Source of the DNA: an uncultured Lachnospiraceae bacterium
GTDB taxonomy: Bacteria > Bacillota > Clostridia > Lachnospirales > Lachnospiraceae
Reading direction: 5' to 3'
Assembly (NCBI GenBank): GCA_947594335.1
Contig: CANQEC010000031.1
Location: 1-16,374, forward strand
Length of the DNA: 16,374 bases
The notes below the pieces were generated by a model that saw only the letters and a program-made list of their open reading frames with translations, was not told the DNA's origin and did no database searches. Below are positions 6,164-13,177 of this stretch, in pieces. Numbering within the stretch: position 1 is the stretch's first letter; every line of letters begins with the position of its first letter. Made by a program: the position numbers and the translations under genes.

Positions 6164-8046
6164 ATGAAAAACAGACTGAGGCGGGGCAGGACAGCACGCG
6201 AAAAGAGAACCATGCAGGCGAGCATATTCTGATCTGTCTGTCCTCCGCACCGTCCAACGCAAAGATTATCAGGACGGCAGCGCGGATGGCGCAGGCGTAT
6301 CACGGGATTCTGACGGCGCTTTTTGTGGAAACGCCGAAGTTCGCGTCAGCAGCGAATGAGGACCGCGCGCGCCTGCAGGCAAATACCAGGCTCGCGCAGG
6401 AACTGGGCGCCGTTACAGAGCATGTGGTCGGGGACGACATTTCCTTTCAGATCGCTGAGTTCGCGAGACTCAATGGAGTGACGAAGATCGTAATCGGACG
6501 CAGCAATGCGGCGGGCAGGCATTTTCCGGGGCAGAGGGCGCTGACAGACAAGCTGATCGCCTGTGCTCCGAACACAGAGATCTATATTATCCCGGACGCC
6601 GGTTACCGTGTGCGGCGGGAACGCCCGGACAAACCGGTCTTTACGCTTCAGGATACAATTAAGAGTATTTTGTCTCTGACAATGGCTACGGGACTGAGCC
6701 TGTTGTTTTATGAGCTGGGGCTTACGGACGCAAATATCATCACCGTGTATATTCTGGGCGTTCTGATCACGTCCGTTGTGACAAGGCATATGATCTACGG
6801 CGTCCTGGCTTCTGTGGCCAGCGTCTTTGTTTTTAATTACCTGTTCACGGATCCGCGGTATACGCTGCTGGCTTATGATATCGGTTATCCGATGACCTTT
6901 CTTGTCATGCTTCTGGCGTCGCTTCTCACCGGAACGCTGGCAGCGCGGATGAAAAATCTTGCGTACCAGTCGGCGAGAAATGCCTATCGGACGAAAATCC
7001 TGCTTGATACGAATCAGTCGCTGCAGCATGCGCAGGGCAGGGAGGCGATCGTTTGCGCGACGGCGGATCAGCTCTCCAAACTGACCGGAAGGAAGGTGGA
7101 GGTTTATCTTCCTGAGGACTGTGATCTGGAAAAGCTTCTTGAGGAGAAGGATACGGAGGAACGGCTGTGTTATCCGATCCGCCTCGGAGGGGTACTCTAT
7201 GGCGTGGCGGGCATCGATGTGAAGGACAATCCGGTCGACGCGTTTGAGAACGGGATTTTGATGTCGATTCTGGGGGAGTGCGCGCTGGCGATGGAAAATG
7301 AGAAAAACGCGCGGGAGAAAGAGGCTGCCGCCGTGCTTGCGCAGAACGAGCAGCTCCGCGCAAATCTTCTGCGCACGATCTCCCATGATCTGCGCACACC
7401 GCTGACGTCGATTTCCGGCAACGCGAGCAATCTGATGACAAACGGAGCGGAATTTGATGAGATGACAAAACAGCAGCTCTACATGGATATTTATGACGAC
7501 TCCATGTGGCTGATCAATCTGGTTGAGAATCTGCTTTCCGTTACCCGGATGGAAGGGCAGGGAGTAAAGCTTCATCAGACGGCGGAGCTTATGGACGAGG
7601 TCATCGCGGAGGCGCTCCGGCATATTGACCGCAGAAAGTCAGAGCATACGATTATCGTGAAGAATGAAAACGAGCTGCTGCTGGTTCAGATGGATGCGAA
7701 ACTCATTGTGCAGGTCATTATCAATCTTGTGAATAATGCCATTAAATATACGCAGAAGGGATCCGTGATTAAAATTTCCGTGCAGGAAGAAAAACATATG
7801 GCCGTGGTCAGCGTTTCGGACGACGGCCCTGGTATTCCGGATGAGATGAAGCCGCATATTTTTGAATTGTTTTATACGGGAGAGCACCCGGTGAGAGACG
7901 ACCGCCGCAGTATGGGGCTCGGACTTGCGCTGTGCAGGTCCATTATAGCTGCTCACGGCGGGAAGATCCGTGTATTGGATGCAGAGCCTCATGGGTCTGT
8001 CTTTACATTTACTCTGCCGATCAGGGAGGTACAGCTTCATGAATAA
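6160..8046 (+). CDS. KdpD-like sensor histidine kinase without the N-terminal KdpD domain
   Basis: This 628-residue membrane histidine kinase has a KdpD-like order: Usp-type domain (about 22-145), four closely spaced membrane helices of the DUF4118 type (about 168-263), a GAF-like region (about 285-395), HisKA with phosphoacceptor His409 in ISHDLRTPLTSI, then HATPase with N-box INLVNNAIKY, G1 DDGPGIP and G2 GLGLALC. Classical KdpD is about 900 residues and begins with a roughly 210-residue KdpD ATP-binding domain (PF02702); that domain is absent and the protein starts directly before the Usp domain. The start ATG is preceded by GGGGAG with 6 bases of spacing. It overlaps the next gene by 8 bases. 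No kdpFABC lies nearby, so its output is probably the ktr genes; that is inference. Confidence 0.88.
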   Translation: MNEKQTEAGQDSTRKENHAGEHILICLSSAPSNAKIIRTAARMAQAYHGILTALFVETPKFASAANEDRARLQANTRLAQELGAVTEHVVGDDISFQIAEFARLNGVTKIVIGRSNAAGRHFPGQRALTDKLIACAPNTEIYIIPDAGYRVRRERPDKPVFTLQDTIKSILSLTMATGLSLLFYELGLTDANIITVYILGVLITSVVTRHMIYGVLASVASVFVFNYLFTDPRYTLLAYDIGYPMTFLVMLLASLLTGTLAARMKNLAYQSARNAYRTKILLDTNQSLQHAQGREAIVCATADQLSKLTGRKVEVYLPEDCDLEKLLEEKDTEERLCYPIRLGGVLYGVAGIDVKDNPVDAFENGILMSILGECALAMENEKNAREKEAAAVLAQNEQLRANLLRTISHDLRTPLTSISGNASNLMTNGAEFDEMTKQQLYMDIYDDSMWLINLVENLLSVTRMEGQGVKLHQTAELMDEVIAEALRHIDRRKSEHTIIVKNENELLLVQMDAKLIVQVIINLVNNAIKYTQKGSVIKISVQEEKHMAVVSVSDDGPGIPDEMKPHIFELFYTGEHPVRDDRRSMGLGLALCRSIIAAHGGKIRVLDAEPHGSVFTFTLPIREVQLHE

Positions 8047-8740
8047 ATTACTTGTGCTTGTGGTGGAGGACGACGCGCCGGTCCGCAATCTGATCACAAC
8101 GACACTGAAGGCGCACGATTACCGCTATCTTACCGCCAAAGACGGGGAAACCGCGATCCTGCAGGTGACTTCGCATAACCCGGATGTGATCTTTCTGGAT
8201 CTCGGTCTTCCGGATATGGACGGCGTTGAGGTTATAAAGAAGATCCGGTCGTGGTCGAACACGCCGATTATCGTGATCAGCGCCAGAAGCGAGGATACGG
8301 ATAAGATCGACGCGCTGGACGCGGGAGCGGACGATTATCTGACAAAGCCGTTTTCGGTGGAGGAACTGCTCGCCCGGCTGCGCGTGACCCAGCGCCATTT
8401 CGCGCTTATGCGGCAGGAAGGAAAAAATGAATCGGTTTTTGAAAACGGAGATCTGAAAATCGACTATGCCGCCGGGTGCGCATGGCTCTCGGGAACGGAG
8501 CTGCATCTGACGCCGATCGAGTATAAGCTGCTCTGCCTGCTTTCAAGAAACATGGGCAAGGTTTTAACGCACACGTATATCACACAGCAGATCTGGGGAA
8601 GCAGCTGGGAGAATGACGTTGCCTCCCTGCGCGTGTTTATGGCGACGTTGCGCAGGAAGCTGGAAGGCGGGCCGGAGGCAAAACAGTATATCCAGACCCA
8701 CATCGGCGTCGGCTACCGGATGCTGCGCGTGGAAATCTGA
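8039..8740 (+). CDS. KdpE-like OmpR-family response regulator
   Basis: This is a 233-residue two-component regulator. The receiver domain has the acidic pair Asp11/Asp12, phosphoacceptor Asp54 in FLDLGLPDMDG, Ser81 in VISARS and Lys103 in LTKPF. The C-terminal winged-helix domain carries LTPIEYKLLCLLSRNMGKVLTH and ends with IQTHIGVGYRML, the OmpR/PhoB-type pattern (quoted pieces are partial). The start is ATG 8039 with GGGAGG at 8024-8029; an upstream in-frame ATG at 7970 lies inside the kinase gene and lacks a site. It pairs with the kinase it overlaps. Its 3' end overlaps the convergent LacI gene by 28 bases. Confidence 0.92.
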   Translation: MNKLLVLVVEDDAPVRNLITTTLKAHDYRYLTAKDGETAILQVTSHNPDVIFLDLGLPDMDGVEVIKKIRSWSNTPIIVISARSEDTDKIDALDAGADDYLTKPFSVEELLARLRVTQRHFALMRQEGKNESVFENGDLKIDYAAGCAWLSGTELHLTPIEYKLLCLLSRNMGKVLTHTYITQQIWGSSWENDVASLRVFMATLRRKLEGGPEAKQYIQTHIGVGYRMLRVEI

Positions 8741-9744
8741 TGATTTTGTGGTACACTCTCCTTTGTGGTTCCCCCGGCCGCGTAGGAGACGGGAAGGCAG
8801 ATCAGAGGAGGGCGCGCGGTCAGAGTATCCTGCAGCAGGGTCTGGACGCACATTTCCGCGATATCTTCCACCGGCTGGACAATCGTCGAGCAGATATAAT
8901 CGAGCTCTCCAAAGAGCTGTACGCCGTCAAAGCCGATGATCTGGACATCTTCTGGTACTCTTACGCCCAGTTTGTCCAGCATCTGTATGGTATGGTAGGC
9001 AAGCAGATCCGTGGAGCAGAAAATGCCGTCAAATTCCAGACGCCCGTTCTGCATTCGCTCCCGCAGAAATATCTCAAATTCTTCAATCGAATCGTCATCT
9101 TCCAGCATTTTTGTTTCACAATGAAGCCCATGCGCGAGACAGCCGTTCTCAAAGCCGGCCCTGCGCTTGTTCGGTTCATTCGTAAGCGAGGAGCCGATGC
9201 GCAGGAAGGCGACATTTTGGCAGCCCAGATCCGCCAGTTTTTCGGCAGCCATCTGTCCGCCCATAAAATTATCGCAGGTCACGCAGGGTATATTTGCTCC
9301 CATGATCCGGTCGATGGATACAAAAGGAGTATCGGGATTGATCAGAAGATTCGGATTGTAGGTCAGTCCGATAATGCCGTCCACTTTATTCTGCTGCGCC
9401 ATGGTGATATACTCCTGTTCAAAAGAGGGGTCGTAATCCGTACAGCAGAGCAGCATACGGTATTTTCTTCTGGTCAGGGACAGATTGATCAGGTTTGTCA
9501 GTTTGGCGAAATAGGAATTTTTCGTGTTGGGGATAAGCACGGCGACCGTATGGGTACTGCTTGCCTTAAGTCCCTGGGCGTAGCTGTTTACCTGATAATG
9601 CAGTTTGCTTATAGCAGCTTCCACACGGATCCGGTAAGATTCCCCGACAGGAATCCCATTGATCACCTTGGAGACAGTGCCAAGGGCAACGCCCGCTTCC
9701 TGCGCGACATCTTTCATCGTGGGAGCAGAACTTTTTTTTCTCAT
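8713..9744 (-). CDS. LacI-family transcriptional regulator
   Basis: This 343-residue regulator has an N-terminal LacI helix-turn-helix (MKDVAQEAGVALGTVSKVING), a hinge helix region (YQVNSYAQGLK) and a periplasmic-binding-protein-like effector domain beginning at HTVAVLIPNTKNSYFAKL. Typical effector-domain features follow: DGIIGLTYNP, FVSIDRIMG, FDGIFCSTDLLAYHTIQ and VQIIGFDGVQL. The usual family end (LPVSYAAGGTTK) is followed by about 17 extra residues because the stop lies inside the convergent kdpE-like gene. The ATG at 9744 has GAAAGGA close upstream. It is transcribed divergently from the second LacI regulator, from a promoter at 9897-9925. The effector is probably a sugar, but no sugar gene lies beside it. 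Confidence 0.92.
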   Translation of the reverse strand: MRKKSSAPTMKDVAQEAGVALGTVSKVINGIPVGESYRIRVEAAISKLHYQVNSYAQGLKASSTHTVAVLIPNTKNSYFAKLTNLINLSLTRRKYRMLLCCTDYDPSFEQEYITMAQQNKVDGIIGLTYNPNLLINPDTPFVSIDRIMGANIPCVTCDNFMGGQMAAEKLADLGCQNVAFLRIGSSLTNEPNKRRAGFENGCLAHGLHCETKMLEDDDSIEEFEIFLRERMQNGRLEFDGIFCSTDLLAYHTIQMLDKLGVRVPEDVQIIGFDGVQLFGELDYICSTIVQPVEDIAEMCVQTLLQDTLTARPPLICLPVSYAAGGTTKESVPQNHQISTRSIR

Positions 9745-9878
9745 AGTATGTCCTTTCTGAAAATTTTGGAAAGTCCGGAGGGAAACTCTCGGGGCTTTTG
9801 TCTATAATAAACTCCCATGTCAGGCACACCGCCACCACCGTGAATGAAAGAGAGTTTTGAATCCGGATAATAAAAATC

Positions 9879-9895
9879 AAAACGTTTCATGAAAT
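9879..9895. promoter_or_regulatory. LacI-type operator-like site at the start of the minus-strand regulator transcript
   Basis: AAAACGTTTCA at 9879-9889 has the central AAACGTTT of LacI-family operators and overlaps a 10-base palindrome TTTCATGAAA (9885-9894). The 15-mer AACGTTTCATGAAAT (9881-9895) recurs exactly at 10075-10089. It sits immediately downstream of the minus-strand -10 box, where a bound repressor would block initiation. Confidence 0.65.
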
Positions 9896-9896
9896 G

Positions 9897-9925
9897 ATTA
9901 TATAATAATATTCTGCGTGTGTAAA
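9897..9925 (-). promoter_or_regulatory. Promoter of the minus-strand LacI regulator
   Basis: On the minus strand, -35 TTTACA (9925-9920) and -10 TATAAT (9902-9897) are separated by exactly 17 bases. This puts the transcript start near 9890, about 145 bases before the ATG and within the operator-like site at 9879-9895. Confidence 0.7.
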
Positions 9926-9944
9926 GAGAAACCCGGCAGAAATG

Positions 9945-9956
9945 TGAAACGTTTCA
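9945..9956. promoter_or_regulatory. Perfect LacI-family operator palindrome
   Basis: TGAAACGTTTCA is a perfect 12-base palindrome with the central CG typical of LacI/GalR-family operators. It lies just upstream of the -35 box of the minus-strand promoter and upstream of the plus-strand promoter, so it could serve either regulator or loop with the other two sites. Confidence 0.75.
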
Positions 9957-10029
9957 TATAAATTACACAAAAACGAAGAATATATTTTGTAGAAAACAAA
10001 TAAAAATAAAGCTCCCTGTGAAAATCTCA

Positions 10030-10058
10030 TTGACACATAGGGGATAAAATGGTAATAT
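10030..10058 (+). promoter_or_regulatory. Promoter of the plus-strand LacI regulator
   Basis: A consensus -35 TTGACA (10030-10035) and -10 TAATAT (10053-10058) are separated by 17 bases. The expected transcript start is near 10065, giving a leader of about 120 bases that contains an operator-like site at 10075-10089. Confidence 0.75.
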
Positions 10059-10074
10059 CCCCATATAAGTACAT

Positions 10075-10089
10075 AACGTTTCATGAAAT
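10075..10089. promoter_or_regulatory. LacI-type operator-like site downstream of the plus-strand promoter
   Basis: AACGTTTCATGAAAT is an exact copy of the 15-mer at 9881-9895. It lies about 10 to 25 bases after the predicted plus-strand start, the mirror image of the arrangement at the minus-strand promoter, which suggests that one protein represses both genes. Confidence 0.65.
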
Positions 10090-10184
10090 AAATATAGAAT
10101 ATAGGTTAAATTGTAAGCAGATGGGATGATCTGTCCCAGGAATCAAAGGACAGCGAATCGGCCCATTAGGAGGCAGGGGCAGTT

Positions 10185-11354
10185 ATGGCAGGAAAGATTA
10201 CGATGCAGGACATTGCGGACGCACTCGGAATTTCACGGAACACGGTATCCAGGGTTTTAAGCGATACGGGAGCCGTTCCGGACGCTGTACGCGAGAAGGT
10301 GCTGAAAAAAGCGGTGGAACTGGGGTATAAACAATTTTCCTATGTGAAGCGGGAGGATTCCGGGAAAGAAGAATCTCTGCCGGCAAAGCAGATCCTGACG
10401 GAAACGAAGAGCAGCGCGCCGGGAAAATACTTTGCCGGAAGCAGCCTGGCAAAAGAGGACAGGAAGCCGGATTCTTCCCGTCCCCCGGCCTCTCGGGGTA
10501 TGATTGCGATGTTTGCCGCGGCGCTGCCAGGATCAAAACGCTTTCTGTCTGTGATGCTCGATAAATTTCAGGATGAACTTCTCCGAAACGGATACGGATT
10601 TGCGGTCTATCTGGTTGGAAGAAAGGAGGTGGAAAATCTGCGCCTTCCGCATTCCTTCAGCCGGGAAGGCACGGCGGGGATTTTCTGCCTGGAAATGTTT
10701 GACCGTCCATATTGTGATATGCTCTGTGAGCTGGGGCTTCCTGTTTTATTCTTGGATGCCCCGGCTTCCTGCTGTCATGATGCGCCGAGAGCGGACCGGC
10801 TGCTGATGGAGAACCGCCTCAGCGTTCAGGCTCTGGTCGGGGAGATGGTTCGGCGTGGAAAGAAAAAGATTGGTTTCATCGGGGAAATAGATTACTGTCA
10901 GTCTTTTCGGGAGAGGTATCTGGCCTGCCGGGATGCTCTTATCCTGTTTGATCTTCCGTATAGGAAGGACTGGTGCATTACGGGGTATGGGGATACAAAA
11001 AAAGGAAACGGACAGGATTACCGGGGTTATCTTTTTGAAAAACTCGGGAACCTGAAAAAGCTGCCGGATGTGTTTCTGTGTGCGAACGATACGGTTGCTT
11101 TTTCCGTGCTGAAAATTCTCCAGAAGCTTGGAATTTCCGTTCCGGATGACGTGTACCTGTGCGGTTTTGAAGATTCCCCGGAGTCGGTGATTGTCACTCC
11201 TTCTTTTACGACAGTCCATATTTATGGTGAGATTCTTGGAAGCTCCGCAGCCGGGCTGATTTTGTCGCGCATCCAGGATCCGGATCTGGATTACCGCACC
11301 GTCTATACAGAGACGACGCCGGTATACCGGAAGTCCACGGGGGATGAGCGGTGA
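10185..11354 (+). CDS. LacI-family transcriptional regulator with an unusual long linker
   Basis: This 389-residue regulator is about 50 residues longer than most LacI proteins. The DNA-binding domain is clear (ITMQDIADALGISRNTVSRV, residues 5-24, then LGYKQF near 46-51). The usual hinge helix pattern (Pro-Asn-x-x-Ala-Arg-x-Leu) is missing. Residues about 54-104 are instead a polar, Lys/Ser/Pro-rich linker. The effector domain starts near GMIAMFAAALPGSKRF and includes GTAGIFCLEMF, KKIGFIGEID, PDVFLCANDTVAFSVLKIL and DDVYLCGFEDSPES. The N-terminal part resembles regulators whose operators share the TGAAACGTTTCA core. AGGAGG at 10168-10173 precedes the ATG by 11 bases. It is an orphan: no transport or catabolic genes lie beside it. 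Confidence 0.88.
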   Translation: MAGKITMQDIADALGISRNTVSRVLSDTGAVPDAVREKVLKKAVELGYKQFSYVKREDSGKEESLPAKQILTETKSSAPGKYFAGSSLAKEDRKPDSSRPPASRGMIAMFAAALPGSKRFLSVMLDKFQDELLRNGYGFAVYLVGRKEVENLRLPHSFSREGTAGIFCLEMFDRPYCDMLCELGLPVLFLDAPASCCHDAPRADRLLMENRLSVQALVGEMVRRGKKKIGFIGEIDYCQSFRERYLACRDALILFDLPYRKDWCITGYGDTKKGNGQDYRGYLFEKLGNLKKLPDVFLCANDTVAFSVLKILQKLGISVPDDVYLCGFEDSPESVIVTPSFTTVHIYGEILGSSAAGLILSRIQDPDLDYRTVYTETTPVYRKSTGDER

Positions 11355-11391
11355 AAAAGTTATAAAATTTTGAAAAATACAAGCCGGTTTA

Positions 11392-11420
11392 TTGTCAGCA
11401 TGAGATTTTTTTGCTATAAT
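11392..11420 (+). promoter_or_regulatory. Promoter of the AAA ATPase gene with extended -10
   Basis: -35 TTGTCA (11392-11397) and -10 TATAAT (11415-11420) are 17 bases apart, and TG at 11412-11413 makes an extended -10. The predicted start is near 11427, about 55 bases before the ATG at 11482. The segment therefore carries its own strong promoter. Confidence 0.75.
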
Positions 11421-11481
11421 CATTCTGTGAATTAAGATTTTTGAGAACTCAATTATTTTTGTATTTTTTGAAAGGAATCTC

Positions 11482-12810
11482 ATGAAGCTCAATATAAAAA
11501 ATTTTGCGGGAATTGAGAACGCTGATATTATATTAGATGGTATTACGGTCATAGCCGGAGAAAATAATACAGGAAAAAGTACTGTTGGAAAAATATTGTT
11601 TGCAGTCGTTAATTCTGTTTCAGATATACAGGAAAAGATTATAGACAAAAAAATTGAAGGAATCAGGACAATATGCAGCAGCTTACTGGAAGGAAACGAT
11701 AGACATAAATTAATAAAAAGCTATGAAAATTCTCGTGTGCTAAAAAAAGGCATTCGCGAACAAATCAGCAGAGAAAATGAGCTTTTCTGGAAAAACGGAA
11801 GCTGGAATTATGATCAGACAGATGAATTAGTCAGTTCTATCCTGAAGAATATACACGAATGTGTAAAATCTGAGAAGGATTTTTCAGTTATTGCTGAGGG
11901 TATGGCACATTCTATTAGGGAAATCTATAAAATTCCAGAAACAGATGTTGCTCTTGAAATTATAACCCGATATTTCAGACATGTTTTTTCAAATCAGATC
12001 AATTCATTGAATGTACCTGAGGCAGCAGCCAGAATTAATCTTTCAATAAAGCAGAAACATCTGAGCTTGATTTTTGAAGATGATTCCTGTTCGGGCTATG
12101 TGTCGGATATGAGTTTGTCAAATAAAGCGGTCTATATCGAAGATCCTTTTGTTATTGACAAGGTATCTGATTATAGCTTGCTTTTTTCCCAGGAGTTTTC
12201 CAGTGCCTCTGAGCATTTTCTGCTGGAATTGCTGATTTCGCGTACAAATAAGTATGATGATATGATGGATGGTGTAATAGAGTCTGTACTTTCCAAAAGA
12301 AAGCTTACGGAAATATACCAGAGACTTGGATCTGTCATATCCGGGAATATAGTAGAGAAACAATCAAATGAATATTATCTGGAACTGGAAAATCTCAAAA
12401 AACCGGTTTCTGTGAATAATTTGTCAACCGGATTGAAGTCATTTCTCATTCTGAAAATGCTGATAGAAAAAGGAAAACTCAACGATCATGATATGCTGAT
12501 TCTTGATGAGCCTGAGATTCATCTGCATCCTGAGTGGCAGGTTGTTTACGCGGAACTTATTGTGCTGCTGCAGAAAGCTTTTGATCTGTCAATCGTAGTG
12601 ACTACACATAGTCCATATTTCCTGGATGCGATTAATCTGTTTTCTGTTAAATATGGAACAGGCGAAAAAGTGAATTATTACTTATCAGATGTTGAAGAAG
12701 GCCAGATAAAAATGAATAATGTGACAGATAATATCGATCTGATTTATAAAAAAATGGCATCTCCTGTTCAGATGCTTGATTCTTTGCGGTACGAGCTAAA
12801 TAATAATTAA
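11482..12810 (+). CDS. AAA family ATPase, SMC/OLD-like (AAA_15/AAA_21 type)
   Basis: This is a 442-residue ABC-class ATPase of the kind found in phage defence and toxin-antitoxin modules. It starts with a family-typical N-terminus (MKLNIKNFAGIENADI), then Walker A GENNTGKST at residues 26-34. A long helical middle section (about 60-300) has no motif I recognise. The ABC-like signature is NLSTGLKSF near 313, Walker B is MLILDEPEIHLHPEWQ near 337-352, and the switch histidine is His376 in VVTTHSPYFLDA. No TOPRIM, HNH or other nuclease domain is visible, so the effector would have to be a partner protein. AAAGGA at 11471-11476 lies 5 bases before the ATG. The next gene starts 10 bases after its stop. 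The exact system is not identified. Confidence 0.85.
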   Translation: MKLNIKNFAGIENADIILDGITVIAGENNTGKSTVGKILFAVVNSVSDIQEKIIDKKIEGIRTICSSLLEGNDRHKLIKSYENSRVLKKGIREQISRENELFWKNGSWNYDQTDELVSSILKNIHECVKSEKDFSVIAEGMAHSIREIYKIPETDVALEIITRYFRHVFSNQINSLNVPEAAARINLSIKQKHLSLIFEDDSCSGYVSDMSLSNKAVYIEDPFVIDKVSDYSLLFSQEFSSASEHFLLELLISRTNKYDDMMDGVIESVLSKRKLTEIYQRLGSVISGNIVEKQSNEYYLELENLKKPVSVNNLSTGLKSFLILKMLIEKGKLNDHDMLILDEPEIHLHPEWQVVYAELIVLLQKAFDLSIVVTTHSPYFLDAINLFSVKYGTGEKVNYYLSDVEEGQIKMNNVTDNIDLIYKKMASPVQMLDSLRYELNNN

Positions 12811-12820
12811 AGGAGATTAT

Positions 12821-13158
12821 ATGACAGAAGATGTTATCAGAGGACTGCCGGACCTGTTAAAAAGGCATGTCTGTACTCTGAAGAAAGCTTCCCGCGATGA
12901 TACGAACCGTCAGGAAATGTGCAGAAGTCAATTAAAGGTAGTAAAAATTCTGAAAAACAGGAAAGAATTCCGCCTTCCGAAGGGCGTGATGAAACTTACG
13001 GATATTATTTAAATCGGGCTAAAGCAGAAAAGAAATTATTTGGAATTGAAAAACTGGAACAATATCTGTTTTCTGAAACCCATACATATGACAAGATTGA
13101 TTTTGAAAATAATTTTGTTAAAATTATGGAGGAAACAGAAAATCAGACCAGTGAATGA
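12821..13158 (+). pseudogene. Small partner gene of the AAA ATPase, in two frames (frameshifted or internally deleted)
   Basis: A gene with a good ribosome binding site (AAGGAG at 12810-12815) starts at ATG 12821 and encodes MTEDVIRGLPDLLKRHVCTL and onward for 63 residues, stopping at 13012. The overlapping -1 frame is open from 12901 to the stop at 13158 and its latter part (YYLNRAKAEKKLFGIEKLEQ, then an acidic tail) looks like real protein. A single -1 shift inside 12901-13010 would join them into about 112 residues. The heptamer GAAAAAC at 12952-12958 sits in the right phase for -1 slippage, but nothing else proves programmed shifting. Simplest reading: one partner gene damaged by a frameshift, perhaps with a central deletion. 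Function unknown. It could instead be two short overlapping genes. Confidence 0.5.
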
Positions 13159-13177
13159 GAACAGAAGGGAAGAAGCG

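Larger units (their letters stand above)
9745..10184. other. 440-base divergent control region between the two LacI regulators
   Basis: This AT-rich gap holds a minus-strand promoter, a plus-strand promoter and three related LacI-type operator sequences, all listed separately. I see no credible protein gene in it; the short open frames present lack ribosome binding sites. About 100 bases (9960-10029) between the promoters are A-rich with no further motif that I can name. Confidence 0.7.
11360..13160. other. AT-rich, probably acquired segment
   Basis: From just after the second LacI gene to just before kptA the DNA becomes clearly richer in A and T, with AAA, ATT and ATA codons common, unlike the GC-rich genes on both sides. 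It holds the AAA ATPase gene and its broken partner. No integrase, transposase, direct-repeat borders or tRNA were seen at its ends. Confidence 0.6.

Noticed and set aside
6346..7623. Long minus-strand open frame (425 codons) opposite the kinase gene
   Set aside because: Translation is Arg/His/Gln-rich without domains; the plus-strand kinase is clearly the real gene.
8740..9807. Long plus-strand open frame (355 codons) opposite the first LacI gene
   Set aside because: It is the antisense of a well-supported LacI regulator and has no recognisable domain or ribosome binding site.
9945..9956. CcpA catabolite-response element
   Set aside because: The 12-base palindrome lacks the 14-base spacing of the usual cre consensus; with two LacI genes on either side, a local operator is the simpler reading, though CcpA is not excluded.
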